Shown here one piece after another: positions 44,259 through 52,751 of a DNA stretch of 64,000 nt. Position numbers and translations under genes: made by a program. Source of the DNA: Bin5 sp965221145 (GTDB lineage: Bacteria; Chloroflexota; Anaerolineae; Caldilineales; Caldilineaceae); contig OZ244877.1 in assembly GCA_965221145.1 (NCBI GenBank), forward strand, positions 4,526,001 through 4,590,000, read 5' to 3'. Numbering within the stretch: the stretch's first letter is position 1; each line of letters opens with the position of its first letter. The notes below the pieces were generated by a model, which saw nothing but the letters and a program-made list of their open reading frames with translations, was not told where the DNA came from and did not search any database.

Positions 44259-45135
44259 GATGGGAAGACAAAGAACGACCATTTTCAAGAGATGCTGCTG
44301 CGAGCCGTCAGTGATAAACAGGTTCAGGCCAAGACCGTGCTGTTTGATAGTTGGTATGGCTCCTGGCAGAACTTGAAGCTGGTCGACCGTCTGGGATTGA
44401 CCTTCTACACCACACTTAAAGCCAACCGCTTGGTCAGTTTGAGCAAAGAAGATGGCTCCATTCATCTCGATGAAATCGATTGGACCGACGAACGGCTTCA
44501 CCATGGCATGATTGTCAAGCTGTAACTACTCAGCCATTACCCAAAGTGCGACTTTCAATGGGCAACCAAGTCATCCAAGTGTAATAAATCGTGTTTGGAA
44601 TCTGTCTGAAAAGGTCAGGTTCGGATCAAAACGGCACAAATGGTGCGAATTATGGCGTGTAGATGGAGGATTCACGCTTTCCGGCAGCCATTTTTGGCCT
44701 TTTTGCCGATGACCGTTCTTTTTCAAACAACTTCCCAGACGAGGCTGAGTAGTTACGTCAAGCTCAAGAAAGTGCCGTTCAAAGTGAAATTGTTCAAGAT
44801 AGTTGCCACAAACGGCGACGTTAGACTGGGTCATTACCAATGATCTGGATGAGACTGTGATCACGCAAGTCGCTCAAAAAGCGAACGAGTTGCGTTGGCA
44901 GGTCGAAGAATTTCACCGCGAATTGAAGCAACTGACCGGCTCGGCCAAATGCCAATGTCGCAAAGCCCGTTCTCAGCGCAATCACCTCGCCTGCTGTTAC
45001 CATGCTTGGCTCTCACTGAAGATCCACGCTAAATCACTCAACAAAACCATCTATCGCGTGCATACTGACCTCTTCAGCGATTATATGCGAAATCAGCTTC
45101 GCAAACCGACTATCCCGGCTTTCCAGCCAGCTTAG
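44259..45135 (+). pseudogene. IS701-family transposase remnant
   Basis: In-frame pieces: DGKTKNDHFQEMLLRAVSDK and LFDSWYGSWQNLKLVDRL (second catalytic Asp) up to base 44521, then, after the MITE, VKLKKVPFKVKLFKIVATNG, a one-base shift near 44820, and DWVITNDLDETV...LRWQVEEFHRELKQLTG (catalytic Glu) to 45135. The N-terminal half with the first Asp is missing, replaced by the IS1-like element. Three lesions (5' deletion, MITE, frameshift) make it inactive. Confidence 0.88.
44522..44756. mobile_element. 235-bp MITE nested in the IS701 transposase (8-bp TSD)
   Basis: Termini GTAACTACTCAGCC (44522-44535) and GGCTGAGTAGTTAC (44743-44756) are perfect inverted repeats; the target GTCAAGCT is duplicated (44514-44521, 44757-44764). 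Removing it joins MIVKL to KKVPFKVKL. The GTAA start and 8-bp duplication fit IS66-type transposition, an inference. Confidence 0.92.
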
Positions 45136-45146
45136 CGAAAGTCCTA

Positions 45147-45467
45147 ACTATATGAAATGAAACGTTCTTTCGCGTTGACGGAGGCTGGCGCTGTCGGCAG
45201 GCGGCCAAGGCGTGCATTTGAAGATTTTTTGGCGGAAGACCTTGATGGCAGGGCCATCCCAAAAGATCTTCAGAAACGGGAGGTGGCTTTGCCTGACCGA
45301 TGCACAGAGGTATTATACCACACTTCAGTTTTGGCAGGTGACAGGCTCGGCAGATGGCGTGTATCCAGGATATTTGGCGCGCTTCTCGCCCTATCATGCC
45401 AACTACGCGGGGTGCGGGCGAGACGCCCGCGATCCCAGGGGGATATACAAAAATCTCGGATGCACCC
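45147..45467. other. Decayed region right of the IS cluster
   Basis: No gene. It contains a 20-base exact match (45217-45236) to the reverse strand of 34946-34965, an ATTATACCACACTT tract (45311-45324) also seen at 34797-34810, and a perfect hairpin GCGGGCG AGA CGCCCGC (about 45416-45432). The two regions share debris of an unrecognised element. Confidence 0.45.
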
Positions 45468-45887
45468 CAGCCCCTGGCCGATTTGCAAGTCCGGGTTGTA
45501 CCGTTTCACGTCGCGGAAATTGACCGACACCATGGGGGACATGCCGACATTGCCGCCGCCGAAGTAATGAACCTGGAGGCCCGGTGGGGTTACGGAGACC
45601 TGATCAGGCCCACCCACCGCCTTGGCAGTGTCCACCATCCATTGCAGGGCCGCGACGATATGCTCGTCATCCGGCGTCACCTCTTCGTTGGCCTCATCAT
45701 AGAACGAGCCGCCGAAGGCCCATCCCCAGGTATAGATCGAGTTGCCGAACCCATAGGTTTGCCAGGGGATCATGCCGATGCGGGTGGCGACACCATCTTC
45801 GATCCGATTGATTTCCTGGGAGAAGGCGTCGACATCGTCGATTGTCACCGGTCCTGTTTCCGGGTCAAGCCCGACCTCTTCGAAAGC
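45468..45887 (-). pseudogene. ABC-transporter sugar-binding protein, internal fragment
   Basis: About 140 in-frame residues such as FEEVGLDPETGPVTIDDVDA, GFGNSIYTWGWAFGGSFYDE and VGMSPMVSVNFRDVKRY match the middle of family-1 extracellular solute-binding proteins (usual length 420-480 aa). Both ends are missing: on the C-terminal side it runs into the GC-rich hairpin repeat, on the N-terminal side into an unrelated frame at 45910. It is a relic of a sugar ABC uptake system; no permease genes remain. Confidence 0.78.
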
Positions 45888-45909
45888 AGCAGCAATACGA
45901 GGAGTGACT

Positions 45910-46164
45910 ATGAGCGAGATAGAAACGACAATTATCAATTGGGCGATGAATCAGTCTTTTGAGGAACAAGAAGACGATGAACTTCTTGAATTCGATTGGG
46001 AAGTCAAATCTGATGGATTAGTTTACTCAATCACGATTCAAGTTTCTAATTCTAAGAAGGTTACCCGTGTTGGCGGGTCCTTCGGGCAAGCATGTAGTCA
46101 ATTCGGTGTCGTCGCTATCTCGCCCTTAACAAAGACGGATAGATCCCCGTGTAGATCCTACTGA
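45910..46164 (+). CDS. Small hypothetical protein
   Basis: 84 codons from ATG 45910: acidic N-terminus (INWAMNQSFEEQEDDELLEF) then beta-rich DWEVKSDGLVYSITIQVSNS. GGAGTGACT lies just upstream. Not recognised. The last 15 codons look random, so the 3' end may be truncated. It is AT-rich relative to the neighbours. Confidence 0.45.
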   Translation: MSEIETTIINWAMNQSFEEQEDDELLEFDWEVKSDGLVYSITIQVSNSKKVTRVGGSFGQACSQFGVVAISPLTKTDRSPCRSY

Positions 46165-46181
46165 CAAAGCATTTGGCCCGC

Positions 46182-46469
46182 CTATGTTTGTTCTTCATCA
46201 CCGCGACGCGAGTAAAACTCTAAGTATTGAAGCAAGACGACTAGAGACATTGTGAAAGCAAGACTCAATACAGCTACAAGCCTCACAGATTCAACAAAGC
46301 CCCTGAAAACATAAATGGACACTTTCTCCAGAACAGTTTTGATCCACAGATCTCGACGTAACAATAATCCGATTTGATTTAATATCAGAAATAGTACGAG
46401 AACTGGCAGTAGTATTTCGCCAAGCGGGGAATTACTGAGAAGGTCGCCTAATTCAATTCGAACTACCAT
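46182..46469 (-). CDS. Small membrane protein, unknown
   Basis: 95 residues from ATG 46469, preceded by AGGAGATTTGATT. Two hydrophobic helices are visible (LGEILLPVLVLFLILNQIGL and LVAVLSLAFTMSLVVLLQYL) separated by a basic and amphipathic segment, and a charged C-terminus (SRRGDEEQT). Such small two-helix proteins can be holin-like or toxin effectors, but there is no specific evidence. It ends close to the small gene at 45910, which converges on it. Confidence 0.55.
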   Translation of the reverse strand: MVVRIELGDLLSNSPLGEILLPVLVLFLILNQIGLLLRRDLWIKTVLEKVSIYVFRGFVESVRLVAVLSLAFTMSLVVLLQYLEFYSRRGDEEQT

Positions 46470-46545
46470 AATCAAATCTCCTGTCAAAAGGGAGGGGGCA
46501 CACCCCCGAAGTTACACCAAAGGCAGGGGGTGCATCCCAGATTTG

Positions 46546-46680
46546 GCTCTTTCTTGACAGGAGAGAGAAGCTGTGATATGCTTCATTCCAATCGTAAAAT
46601 TCTTACTGAAATAGAACGATTGAATCCCTTCAAGAAAGAGCACTGGTCACAGGTTGCAGCCCACCGCTAGTGCTCTTTCT
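46546..46680 (+). other. Promoter, 30-codon ORF and alternative hairpins
   Basis: TTGACA (46554-46559), a 17-base spacer and TATGCT (46577-46582) form a good sigma-70 promoter. An ORF 46578-46670 reads MLHSNRKILTEIERLNPFKK then EHWSQVAAHR, but it overlaps the -10 and would be truncated. AGAAAGAGCACT (46633-46644) pairs perfectly with AGTGCTCTTTCT (46669-46680) and its core can also pair with GCTCTTTCTTGA at 46546-46557. It could be a small RNA or remnant leader; no T-run follows the hairpin. Confidence 0.35.
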
Positions 46681-46825
46681 CATTCTAAGCCTAATTTCTC
46701 CCAATGTGCTCTTAATTCTAGAATCATTTTTTAGGGAGAAAGACAGGCAGTGAGAGTCGTGGTACTCTCTCTGCCTCACCCAATCTTCACTACTCAGCGC
46801 GGAAAATCTTGGTGTCACACGAATT

Positions 46826-47326
46826 TCACATCGGTAAATCCATGGATGCGCTGGAAATGTCTTGCTCTGATCCACCATCACTGTTCCCGCGCTTCCCACG
46901 TGAACCGACGCTCTCAAGACCGGGATAGTCTCTCCGCAACGCATAGAATCCCCGGCGTGTGGGACGAACGAAGCGGTCGTCGCTGACTAGGCGAGCTACA
47001 AGGATGTTAGGTGCGTTGGGGCCGGTGAGTTTTCCCCCACGCTTTTGAACCTCTTTCGCGAGGTCCTTGTAATGCAAGGGGGCCCCCTCTCTTTCCCCCA
47101 GAATATCTGCCGCGATATCTCTTATGTCGCGATTGCGAGACGACAAGCCTTCCCCAGAGGTACTTTCTGACGCTTGGCTTGGCCCAAGAAGTCCCTCGAC
47201 ATGGGCTAGACGAACCTTGACCTCTCTGAGACGATTTTCGGCCTTGGACATCCTTTCCCGTAGTTCTTGGCGCTCTTCATTGAGTAGCCTACGTTCTTCC
47301 AAAAGCAATTCGGTTAGCTTTTCCAT
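46826..47326 (-). CDS. Coiled-coil protein with HARE-HTH winged helix
   Basis: 166 residues. Residues 1-45 are a charged coiled coil (MEKLTELLLEERRLLNEERQ onward). Residues 65-135 match the HARE-HTH (HB1/ASXL/restriction endonuclease) domain: AADILGEREGAPLHYKDLAKEV then LVSDDRFVRPTRRGFYALR. The domain links DNA or chromatin recognition to effector domains and is found on some restriction enzymes. Here no effector is fused. AGGAG precedes the ATG at 47326. Possibly a regulator; not assigned to any neighbour. Confidence 0.7.
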   Translation of the reverse strand: MEKLTELLLEERRLLNEERQELRERMSKAENRLREVKVRLAHVEGLLGPSQASESTSGEGLSSRNRDIRDIAADILGEREGAPLHYKDLAKEVQKRGGKLTGPNAPNILVARLVSDDRFVRPTRRGFYALRRDYPGLESVGSRGKRGNSDGGSEQDISSASMDLPM

Positions 47327-47705
47327 AACAATTCTCCTAAATCAGCATGTTGAGAAACTAACGTCACAACTAACAACACACTCTAATACACACAGTATAC
47401 GCCGTTCATCTCAATTCGTCAACCCCAAACAATAACAATTTGTTTAGGAAGTCAGAGGTTTCAGATTTATGTAATTTTACACGAATGTGTACAAGGAAAA
47501 TATCGGGAGTTATGTTATCTTCTGATGGGTTTGAGTTTTCTAGAGATATCCGCGAACACTGTCACTGGTCAGTTAGCAAATGGCAGTGCAGACCCCGCCC
47601 CGCCCTCTGCCAACTGTTGACACCACACAAAACCAAGAGTACACTCATTCCGAGACACCCCGCTTACGCCGCAATTCACCTCTGACATTTCGCAAGGAGG
47701 GCACG
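47327..47705. other. AT-rich intergenic region
   Basis: 379 bases between the divergent HARE-HTH and DUF362 genes, AT-rich in its middle (47340-47560). It must hold both promoters, but no hexamer pair with good spacing is convincing. AAGGAGG at 47695-47701 is the ribosome site of the DUF362 gene. Confidence 0.4.
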
Positions 47706-48656
47706 ATGTCCAAAGCACGAGTCAGTCTCGTCCACGGCGCAGACCGCCGCACCAACGTCTTCAACGCGCTCGAACTGGTGCGCGCCGATGTGGAGTCCCG
47801 CCTCGCCGACCAGGTGATGCTCAAGCCCAACTTCCTCAGCAGCGACAACCAGCTCGCCTCCAGCCATGCCGACGCGCTGCGCGGCGTCCTCGACTTCCTG
47901 CTTACCACGCCCACGCCGCCGCGCGAGGTCCTCATCGCCGAGGCCGGCGCGGCAGATACCTGGGACGCCTACCGCAACTTCGGCTACCACGCCCTCGAAG
48001 CCGAGTACCCCATCCCCCTGCGCCTGCTGGACCTGCACCGCGAGACGGCATGGGAGTCGACCCCGATCGTGCTGGCCGACGGCAGCGAGGCGATCGTGCG
48101 CATGCCCCGTACCGTCCTCGACTGCCCCTGCACCATCTCGATCGCGGTTCCCAAGACGCACGACACCTGCGTCGTCACCCTCGCGCTCAAAAATATGATC
48201 ATGGGCACCATCTACCGCCAGGACCGCGTCAAGATGCACGGCTTCAACAGCCACGGCGAGCGCCGCGTCCCCGAAGAATCGCGCGCCATGAACATCAATC
48301 TGATCCGGCTGGCCCGTTTCATGGCCCCGGACGTGGCCGTGATCGACGGCGCACGCGGCATGCAGGGCAACGGTCCCGGCAGCGGCGACGGGCTGGACTT
48401 CGGCATCGCCGCGGCCAGCACAGATGTCTTCGCCGCCGACGCCGTCATCGCCAAGACGATGGGCTTCGAACCGCTCGAGCTGGGCCTGCTGCGCTACGCC
48501 CACGACCTCGGCATGGGCATCGCCGACCTGGACGAGATCGAGCTGCGCGGCGGCGTCGCCATCGAGTCGGTGGCGCGGCAGTTCAAACCGCACGAGACGA
48601 CCGAACTGCAAATGCAGTGGCAGGTCGAGAACGCCGCGCAACTCCTGGCCGCCTAA
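47706..48656 (+). CDS. DUF362 domain-containing protein
   Basis: A 316-residue protein with the DUF362 pattern: VMLKPNFLSSDNQLASSHADAL near residue 40, EVLIAEAGAADTWDAYRNFG, TISIAVPKTHDTCVVTLALKN and APDVAVIDGARGMQGNGPGSG. Its function is unknown; some family members carry ferredoxin domains, but this one has none. A perfect AAGGAGG 4 bases before the ATG region supports the start at 47706. It is followed after a 91-base repeat-rich spacer by an amidohydrolase on the same strand, likely one operon. Confidence 0.85.
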   Translation: MSKARVSLVHGADRRTNVFNALELVRADVESRLADQVMLKPNFLSSDNQLASSHADALRGVLDFLLTTPTPPREVLIAEAGAADTWDAYRNFGYHALEAEYPIPLRLLDLHRETAWESTPIVLADGSEAIVRMPRTVLDCPCTISIAVPKTHDTCVVTLALKNMIMGTIYRQDRVKMHGFNSHGERRVPEESRAMNINLIRLARFMAPDVAVIDGARGMQGNGPGSGDGLDFGIAAASTDVFAADAVIAKTMGFEPLELGLLRYAHDLGMGIADLDEIELRGGVAIESVARQFKPHETTELQMQWQVENAAQLLAA

Positions 48657-48747
48657 TCCGAAAACCACGCGAAGAGAGTAAAGAGGAGCGAGCCTCTCTC
48701 CCACTCCTCGTTTCCTCTCGCCCCACTCCTCTACAAAGGCGATTCCC

Positions 48748-49698
48748 ATGCTCCCGATCATCGACACCCACCAACATCTCTGGGACCTGAACCGGTTCGA
48801 CCTGCCCTGGCTGGCGGGCGCGCCGAGCCTGAATCGCAGCTACGTGACCGGCGATTACCTGGCCGCCACCGCGGGGCAGAACGTAGTCAAGACAGTCTAC
48901 ATGGAGGTGGACGTGACCGCGGCGCAGCATCCCGCCGAGGCCGAGCATCTGATCGAACTCTGCGCCGCGGACGACAATCCCACCGCCGGCGCGGTCATCG
49001 GCGGCGACATGACCTCCGCCGCCTTCGCCGACTACATCCGCCGCTTTGCCGACAGCCCGGCCATCAAGGGCGTGCGCCAGGTGCTGCACGGGCCAGCCAC
49101 GCCGCAGGGCTTCTGCCTTGCGCCCCAGTTTGTGGAGAATGTCCGTCTATTGGGTGAGTTGGGGCTATGCTTCGATCTGTGTATGCGCCCGTCGGAGTTG
49201 GGCGATGGCGTCAAGCTGGCCAGCCAATGCCCGCAGACCCGCTTTGTCCTCGATCACTGCGGCAACGGCGATCCGTATCTCATCAGCGGAGACCTCCCCG
49301 AAGATACGGGAAGCGGCGACCAGGATGATTTCAACCTGACCATAGCCGACCACAGGGACCGCGACGATCCCTTCTGGCATGACCGGCAGCAGTGGATGGA
49401 CGGCATCGCCGCGCTGGCCGAGTTGCCCAACACGATCGGCAAGATCTCCGGCATCATCGCCCGCACCCGCCCCGGCTGGCAAGCATCCGACCTCGCGCCG
49501 GCGGTCAACCACTGCCTCGACAGCTTCGGCCCGGACCGGGTGGTCTTCGGCGGGGATTGGCCGGTCTGCACGCTCGGCGCAGACGCCACCTACCGCGCCT
49601 GGGTGGAGGCGCTGAAGACGATCATCGCCGACCGCAGCGAGACCGAGCGGCGCAAACTTCTGCACGACAACGCGGCCGCGTTCTACGCGCTGGAGTGA
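48748..49698 (+). CDS. Amidohydrolase_2 family (lactonase-type) protein
   Basis: A 316-residue TIM-barrel metallohydrolase of the COG3618/PF04909 type. PIIDTHQHLWD (HxH at residues 8 and 10) binds metal; FVLDHCGNGDP supplies the next His; RVVFGGDWPVCTLGA the conserved Asp. Members open lactones such as L-fuconolactone, L-rhamnonolactone or pyrone dicarboxylate. With a GH29 fucosidase and an acid-sugar-type enolase enzyme elsewhere in the window, a role in deoxysugar-lactone hydrolysis is plausible but inferred. Confidence 0.82.
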   Translation: MLPIIDTHQHLWDLNRFDLPWLAGAPSLNRSYVTGDYLAATAGQNVVKTVYMEVDVTAAQHPAEAEHLIELCAADDNPTAGAVIGGDMTSAAFADYIRRFADSPAIKGVRQVLHGPATPQGFCLAPQFVENVRLLGELGLCFDLCMRPSELGDGVKLASQCPQTRFVLDHCGNGDPYLISGDLPEDTGSGDQDDFNLTIADHRDRDDPFWHDRQQWMDGIAALAELPNTIGKISGIIARTRPGWQASDLAPAVNHCLDSFGPDRVVFGGDWPVCTLGADATYRAWVEALKTIIADRSETERRKLLHDNAAAFYALE

Positions 49699-49707
49699 GT
49701 TAAACAC

Positions 49708-50760
49708 TCAGGACGCCCCAAACGCCCCCCGCACCGCGATCTTGAACGCCGTCTTCCCGTCCAACTCATAGCCGCCGTCGAGCGCGTCGAATCCCTCCCG
49801 CACCCGCTCCAGGGGCAGAACATGGCTGATCACCGCGCCGAAGTCGATCTCGCCGCTCTCCATCACCGACACCGCGCGCACGAAATGGGGATAGCGGCTG
49901 CCCCACACCCCTTCCAGCCGCAGATTGGGGCGCAGAAAGTGCCGGTTCGGGTTCACCGCAATCGTGCCGACATCCACGAAGTGACCAACCTCGACGAAGA
50001 CGCCGTCCTCCTTCACCAGCTCCAGCCCTTCCGGGAAGGCCGGCAGGAAGCCCGCCGCCTCGATCACCACATCTGCGCCGGCGCGGCCCGGCGTCAGTCC
50101 CAACACGGTCTCCTTGCGCTCCCGCGCGTCGGGCACGGCCCCGATATCGACCGTCTCATGCGCGCCCAGTTTGCGGGCAAGCTCCAGGCGTCCCGCCGGC
50201 CCGCCGATGACGATCAGCCGGCCCGCGCCGCTGATCTTGGCCGCGATCATGCACATCATCCCAATCGGGCCGGCCCCCTGCACGATCACCGTATCGCCGA
50301 TCTTGACATCGCCGCGCAGCGCGGCATGAACGCCAACCGTAAACGGCTCAGCCAGCACGCCCACCTGCGGCGGCGCCTCCGACTTGATCAAGCATCGCAC
50401 CGGGTCCGTCAGGTAGATGTAGTCGGCGAACCCCCCGCTGAACGGCTCATCCGCGCCGCGGAAGCCGTAGCCTGTGCCGCCATTGCGGGGATGAAAGACC
50501 ACCCGGTCTCCCTCCTTGATCGGCGTGCCGAGATAGTCCGTGGACACCCCTTTGCCCAGTGCCTCGATGATGCCGACATTTTCATGCCCCAGCATCGTTG
50601 CCGGGTCGATGCCCTTCTGCCAGTTGTGAATATCGGTGCCGCAGATGCCGCCTAGCTCCTGCCGCAACAGAACCGTGCCCGGCGCGGGGTCCGGCACACT
50701 GTATTCGCCAATGCTGAACTCTTTCCCTACGGTTACAACGGCCTGTCCTGTCCGTGTCAT
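49708..50760 (-). CDS. Zinc-dependent alcohol/polyol dehydrogenase (MDR family)
   Basis: A 350-residue medium-chain dehydrogenase. GGICGTDIHNW (Cys40) and MLGHENVG (His59-Glu60) form the catalytic zinc site; VIVQGAGPIGMMCM is the NAD(P) Rossmann motif. The four-cysteine structural-zinc lobe of classic ADHs is absent (the region reads HPRNGGTGYGFRG), as in some sorbitol/threonine-dehydrogenase relatives. It converges on the amidohydrolase gene with only ten bases between stops. AAGGAGAG precedes the ATG at 50760. Probably oxidises a sugar or sugar alcohol. Confidence 0.85.
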   Translation of the reverse strand: MTRTGQAVVTVGKEFSIGEYSVPDPAPGTVLLRQELGGICGTDIHNWQKGIDPATMLGHENVGIIEALGKGVSTDYLGTPIKEGDRVVFHPRNGGTGYGFRGADEPFSGGFADYIYLTDPVRCLIKSEAPPQVGVLAEPFTVGVHAALRGDVKIGDTVIVQGAGPIGMMCMIAAKISGAGRLIVIGGPAGRLELARKLGAHETVDIGAVPDARERKETVLGLTPGRAGADVVIEAAGFLPAFPEGLELVKEDGVFVEVGHFVDVGTIAVNPNRHFLRPNLRLEGVWGSRYPHFVRAVSVMESGEIDFGAVISHVLPLERVREGFDALDGGYELDGKTAFKIAVRGAFGAS

Positions 50761-50814
50761 CGTTCTCTCCTTATAACGTTCCCGTATCGTCTGCGCCGGT
50801 GGCAGCCACTGCTC

Positions 50815-51315
50815 TCACCCGCTCAGGCAGATGAGGCGCGGCTGGGCGACGCGCACCAACTCGTCAACCGTCAGCCGCAGCATCGTCTTGTCATCACCGC
50901 CGCCGCCGTAGACAAAGCCAGAGGCCAGGGCCGCGATCGAACTGTCCAGCAGAACCTGCACAGCCGTGCGATGGCCGAATGGAGGCACGCCGCCGGCCGG
51001 ATAGCCGAGCAGTTGCAGCACGACATCCGGCGGGGCCAGCTTGATGCGCTTGATGCCCACGCCATGCAGGTCTGCCAGCGGGCGTTTCTCGACGCGGCGT
51101 TCACCGTGGCTGATGACGATGAACGGGGTCGGCGGGGCATCCCGTTCCCCCGGCTTCTGCGCCAGAAACAGCAGCGTCTTGAGGATGCGGTCCGCCTCGA
51201 CGTTGAGCGCCGCCGCGGCCGCCGGTACGGTCGGCGTATCGCCAAGTTCACGCAACAGTTGGGCGTCAATCTCGTTCTCGTCAATGAACTGTTGCAGATC
51301 GTCCGGTGTGCGCAT
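50815..51315 (-). CDS. YbaK/EbsC-family aminoacyl-tRNA deacylase
   Basis: A 166-residue protein of the YbaK/ProX editing fold. AAALNVEADRILKTLLFLA carries the conserved Lys that positions the tRNA 3' end; VISHGERRVEKRPLADL and LGYPAGGVPPFGHRTAVQVLLD (GxxPFG) are typical. It hydrolyses mischarged Cys-/Ala-tRNA(Pro) or related species. The ATG at 51315 is preferred because AGGA lies 7 bases upstream; 51330 is also possible. It is downstream of the divergent aminotransferase gene. Confidence 0.85.
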   Translation of the reverse strand: MRTPDDLQQFIDENEIDAQLLRELGDTPTVPAAAAALNVEADRILKTLLFLAQKPGERDAPPTPFIVISHGERRVEKRPLADLHGVGIKRIKLAPPDVVLQLLGYPAGGVPPFGHRTAVQVLLDSSIAALASGFVYGGGGDDKTMLRLTVDELVRVAQPRLICLSG

Positions 51316-51551
51316 AGGGGTTCCTGTCATCGTTGCAATGCCGTTCTGCCTGATTTCTGCGCGGCGTGGAGCACACATCAGGCTTCGACCATTCCATGCT
51401 CGAAATGTACCAGTACACAAGGCAACCGCGCAAACGGGTCGGGCGGGTAGAGGCCACTGCTTTTCTCGTCGCAAGTGGCGCGCAACGTCCCGTTGTGATA
51501 GCATACCCCGTAGCCGTCATGCGAGTTGGACGACTCTTGGCGCTCATGGTT

Positions 51552-51572
51552 CGCAGTGGTAGCGCATCCAAC
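51552..51572 (-). repeat. Palindromic-repeat half copy before an aminotransferase start
   Basis: CGCAGTGGTAGCGCATCCAA fits the TTCAATGCGCTACC... family (minus strand). It lies between two candidate starts of the aminotransferase gene. Confidence 0.55.
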
Positions 51573-51578
51573 TTTCCT

Positions 51579-52733
51579 ATGCCAACCACATCCATACATG
51601 GCACACCCGATTACGCCGAATTAGATGCGCTGGGGCTGGACCCCTCCGAAGTCATCTACTTTTCGTCGAACATCAACCCGTATGGCCCACCGGCATCGGT
51701 GGTCGAGGCTGTCCATGATGAGATCAGCCGCTCCTTTCTGGCCCGCTACCCCGATAGCCGCAGCCAGCGCCTGCGCGAAAAGATCGGCGCCTATCACGGC
51801 CTGCCGCCGGACGCGGTGCTGGTGGGCAATGGCGCCGCCGACCTGATCTGGCTGCTGGCCCACGCCTATGGATATCAACGCCAGGCCGCCATTCTCTCGC
51901 CCACATTCAGCGAGTACGCCGACGGCGTCATCATGGCCGGGGGGCATCCCAACTATCTGCTTCTGCCCGGTTGGCAGCGGATCAGCCGCCGCCGCTTTGC
52001 CCCGGGCGGCACGACGCTGGCGCAAACCCGCCAGGCGTTGGAGTCCGCCGCCCCCTGGCTGGTCTTCATCTGCAATCCCAACAACCCCACCGGCGAGTAT
52101 CTGTCACCGGGCGAACTGCGCTATCTGTGGGAAGGCGCGCCCGATGCCCTGTGGGTCGTTGATGAGGCCTATGCCGAGTTCACCGAAGACCCCTGGAGCG
52201 CGGCGCAGTGGGTGATGTCGGCAACGAATGGCCGCCGCGCACGCGGGCCGGGCTGGGTCGTACTGCGTTCGATGACGAAGGATTTTGCGCTGGGCGGGCT
52301 GCGTCTCGGTTACTTGTTGGCGCCCCCGTCGATCATCGAGCGCTTGCAGGCTGTGCAGCCGCCCTGGAGCGTCAACGGCGTTGCCCAGTTGGCCGGCCTG
52401 GTGGCGCTGGATGAGATGAGTTGGCGCGAAGAGACGACCGCCCGTCTGCGCAAGGATGTCCGGGCGCTGCAGGAGGGTCTGCGCGCCTGCGGCTACGCGC
52501 CGCTGCCAACAACTGTCAGCTACTTCCTGGTGCCGGTGGGGGATGCCAAGTCGATGCGCGACCAACTGGTCGCCGCGCGCATGTTTGTGCGCGACTGCAC
52601 CTCCTTCGGCCTGCCCGATCACATCCGCATCGCCGCCAGACCGCCGCACGAGAACGCATCTCTGCTTGAAGCGATGGCCCGGTTCGCCCGCCTGCCTGCC
52701 GCTTCGAAAACGGGAAACTCCCGCGGCCACTAG
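51579..52733 (+). CDS. PLP-dependent aminotransferase, HisC/CobD-like
   Basis: A 384-residue fold-type I enzyme. IYFSSNINPYGPP at the start, VGNGAADLIWLLA (phosphate cup), FICNPNNPTGEY (Asn and Pro of the PLP site), VVDEAYAEF (PLP Asp) and VVLRSMTKDFALGGLRLGY (Schiff-base Lys) match histidinol-phosphate aminotransferase and threonine-phosphate decarboxylase (CobD). No his or cob genes adjoin, so the reaction stays open. Starts at 51579 (MPTTSIHG) or 51546 are possible; a repeat separates them and no good ribosome site is seen. The TAG stop lies in a TAGCCACTGGCCACT repeat. Confidence 0.82.
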   Translation: MPTTSIHGTPDYAELDALGLDPSEVIYFSSNINPYGPPASVVEAVHDEISRSFLARYPDSRSQRLREKIGAYHGLPPDAVLVGNGAADLIWLLAHAYGYQRQAAILSPTFSEYADGVIMAGGHPNYLLLPGWQRISRRRFAPGGTTLAQTRQALESAAPWLVFICNPNNPTGEYLSPGELRYLWEGAPDALWVVDEAYAEFTEDPWSAAQWVMSATNGRRARGPGWVVLRSMTKDFALGGLRLGYLLAPPSIIERLQAVQPPWSVNGVAQLAGLVALDEMSWREETTARLRKDVRALQEGLRACGYAPLPTTVSYFLVPVGDAKSMRDQLVAARMFVRDCTSFGLPDHIRIAARPPHENASLLEAMARFARLPAASKTGNSRGH

Positions 52734-52750
52734 CCACTGGCCACTGCAGT
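52726..52750 (+). repeat. TAGCCACTGGCCACT dispersed repeat at a gene junction
   Basis: GGCCACTAGCCACTGGCCAC spans the stop codon of the aminotransferase gene and the bases just before the HAD gene start. Confidence 0.75.
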
Positions 52751-52751
52751 T

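Larger units (their letters stand above)
43346..45146 (+). mobile_element. Composite remnant of an IS701-like element
   Basis: Bounded by inverted TAGGACTTTCGCT (43346-43358) and AGCGAAAGTCCTA (45134-45146). It contains an IS1-like element, a 235-bp MITE and a decayed IS701-type transposase. The 5' part of the transposase is gone, apparently removed when IS1 inserted. The type ISP gene does not continue on the right side, so a deletion accompanied or followed insertion and a target duplication cannot be verified (a bare TA flanks both ends). Confidence 0.82.

Noticed and set aside
45270..45938. Annotating the solute-binding protein frame as an intact gene
   Set aside because: The start codon region and C-terminal part do not match the family; only the middle does, so I call it a pseudogene.
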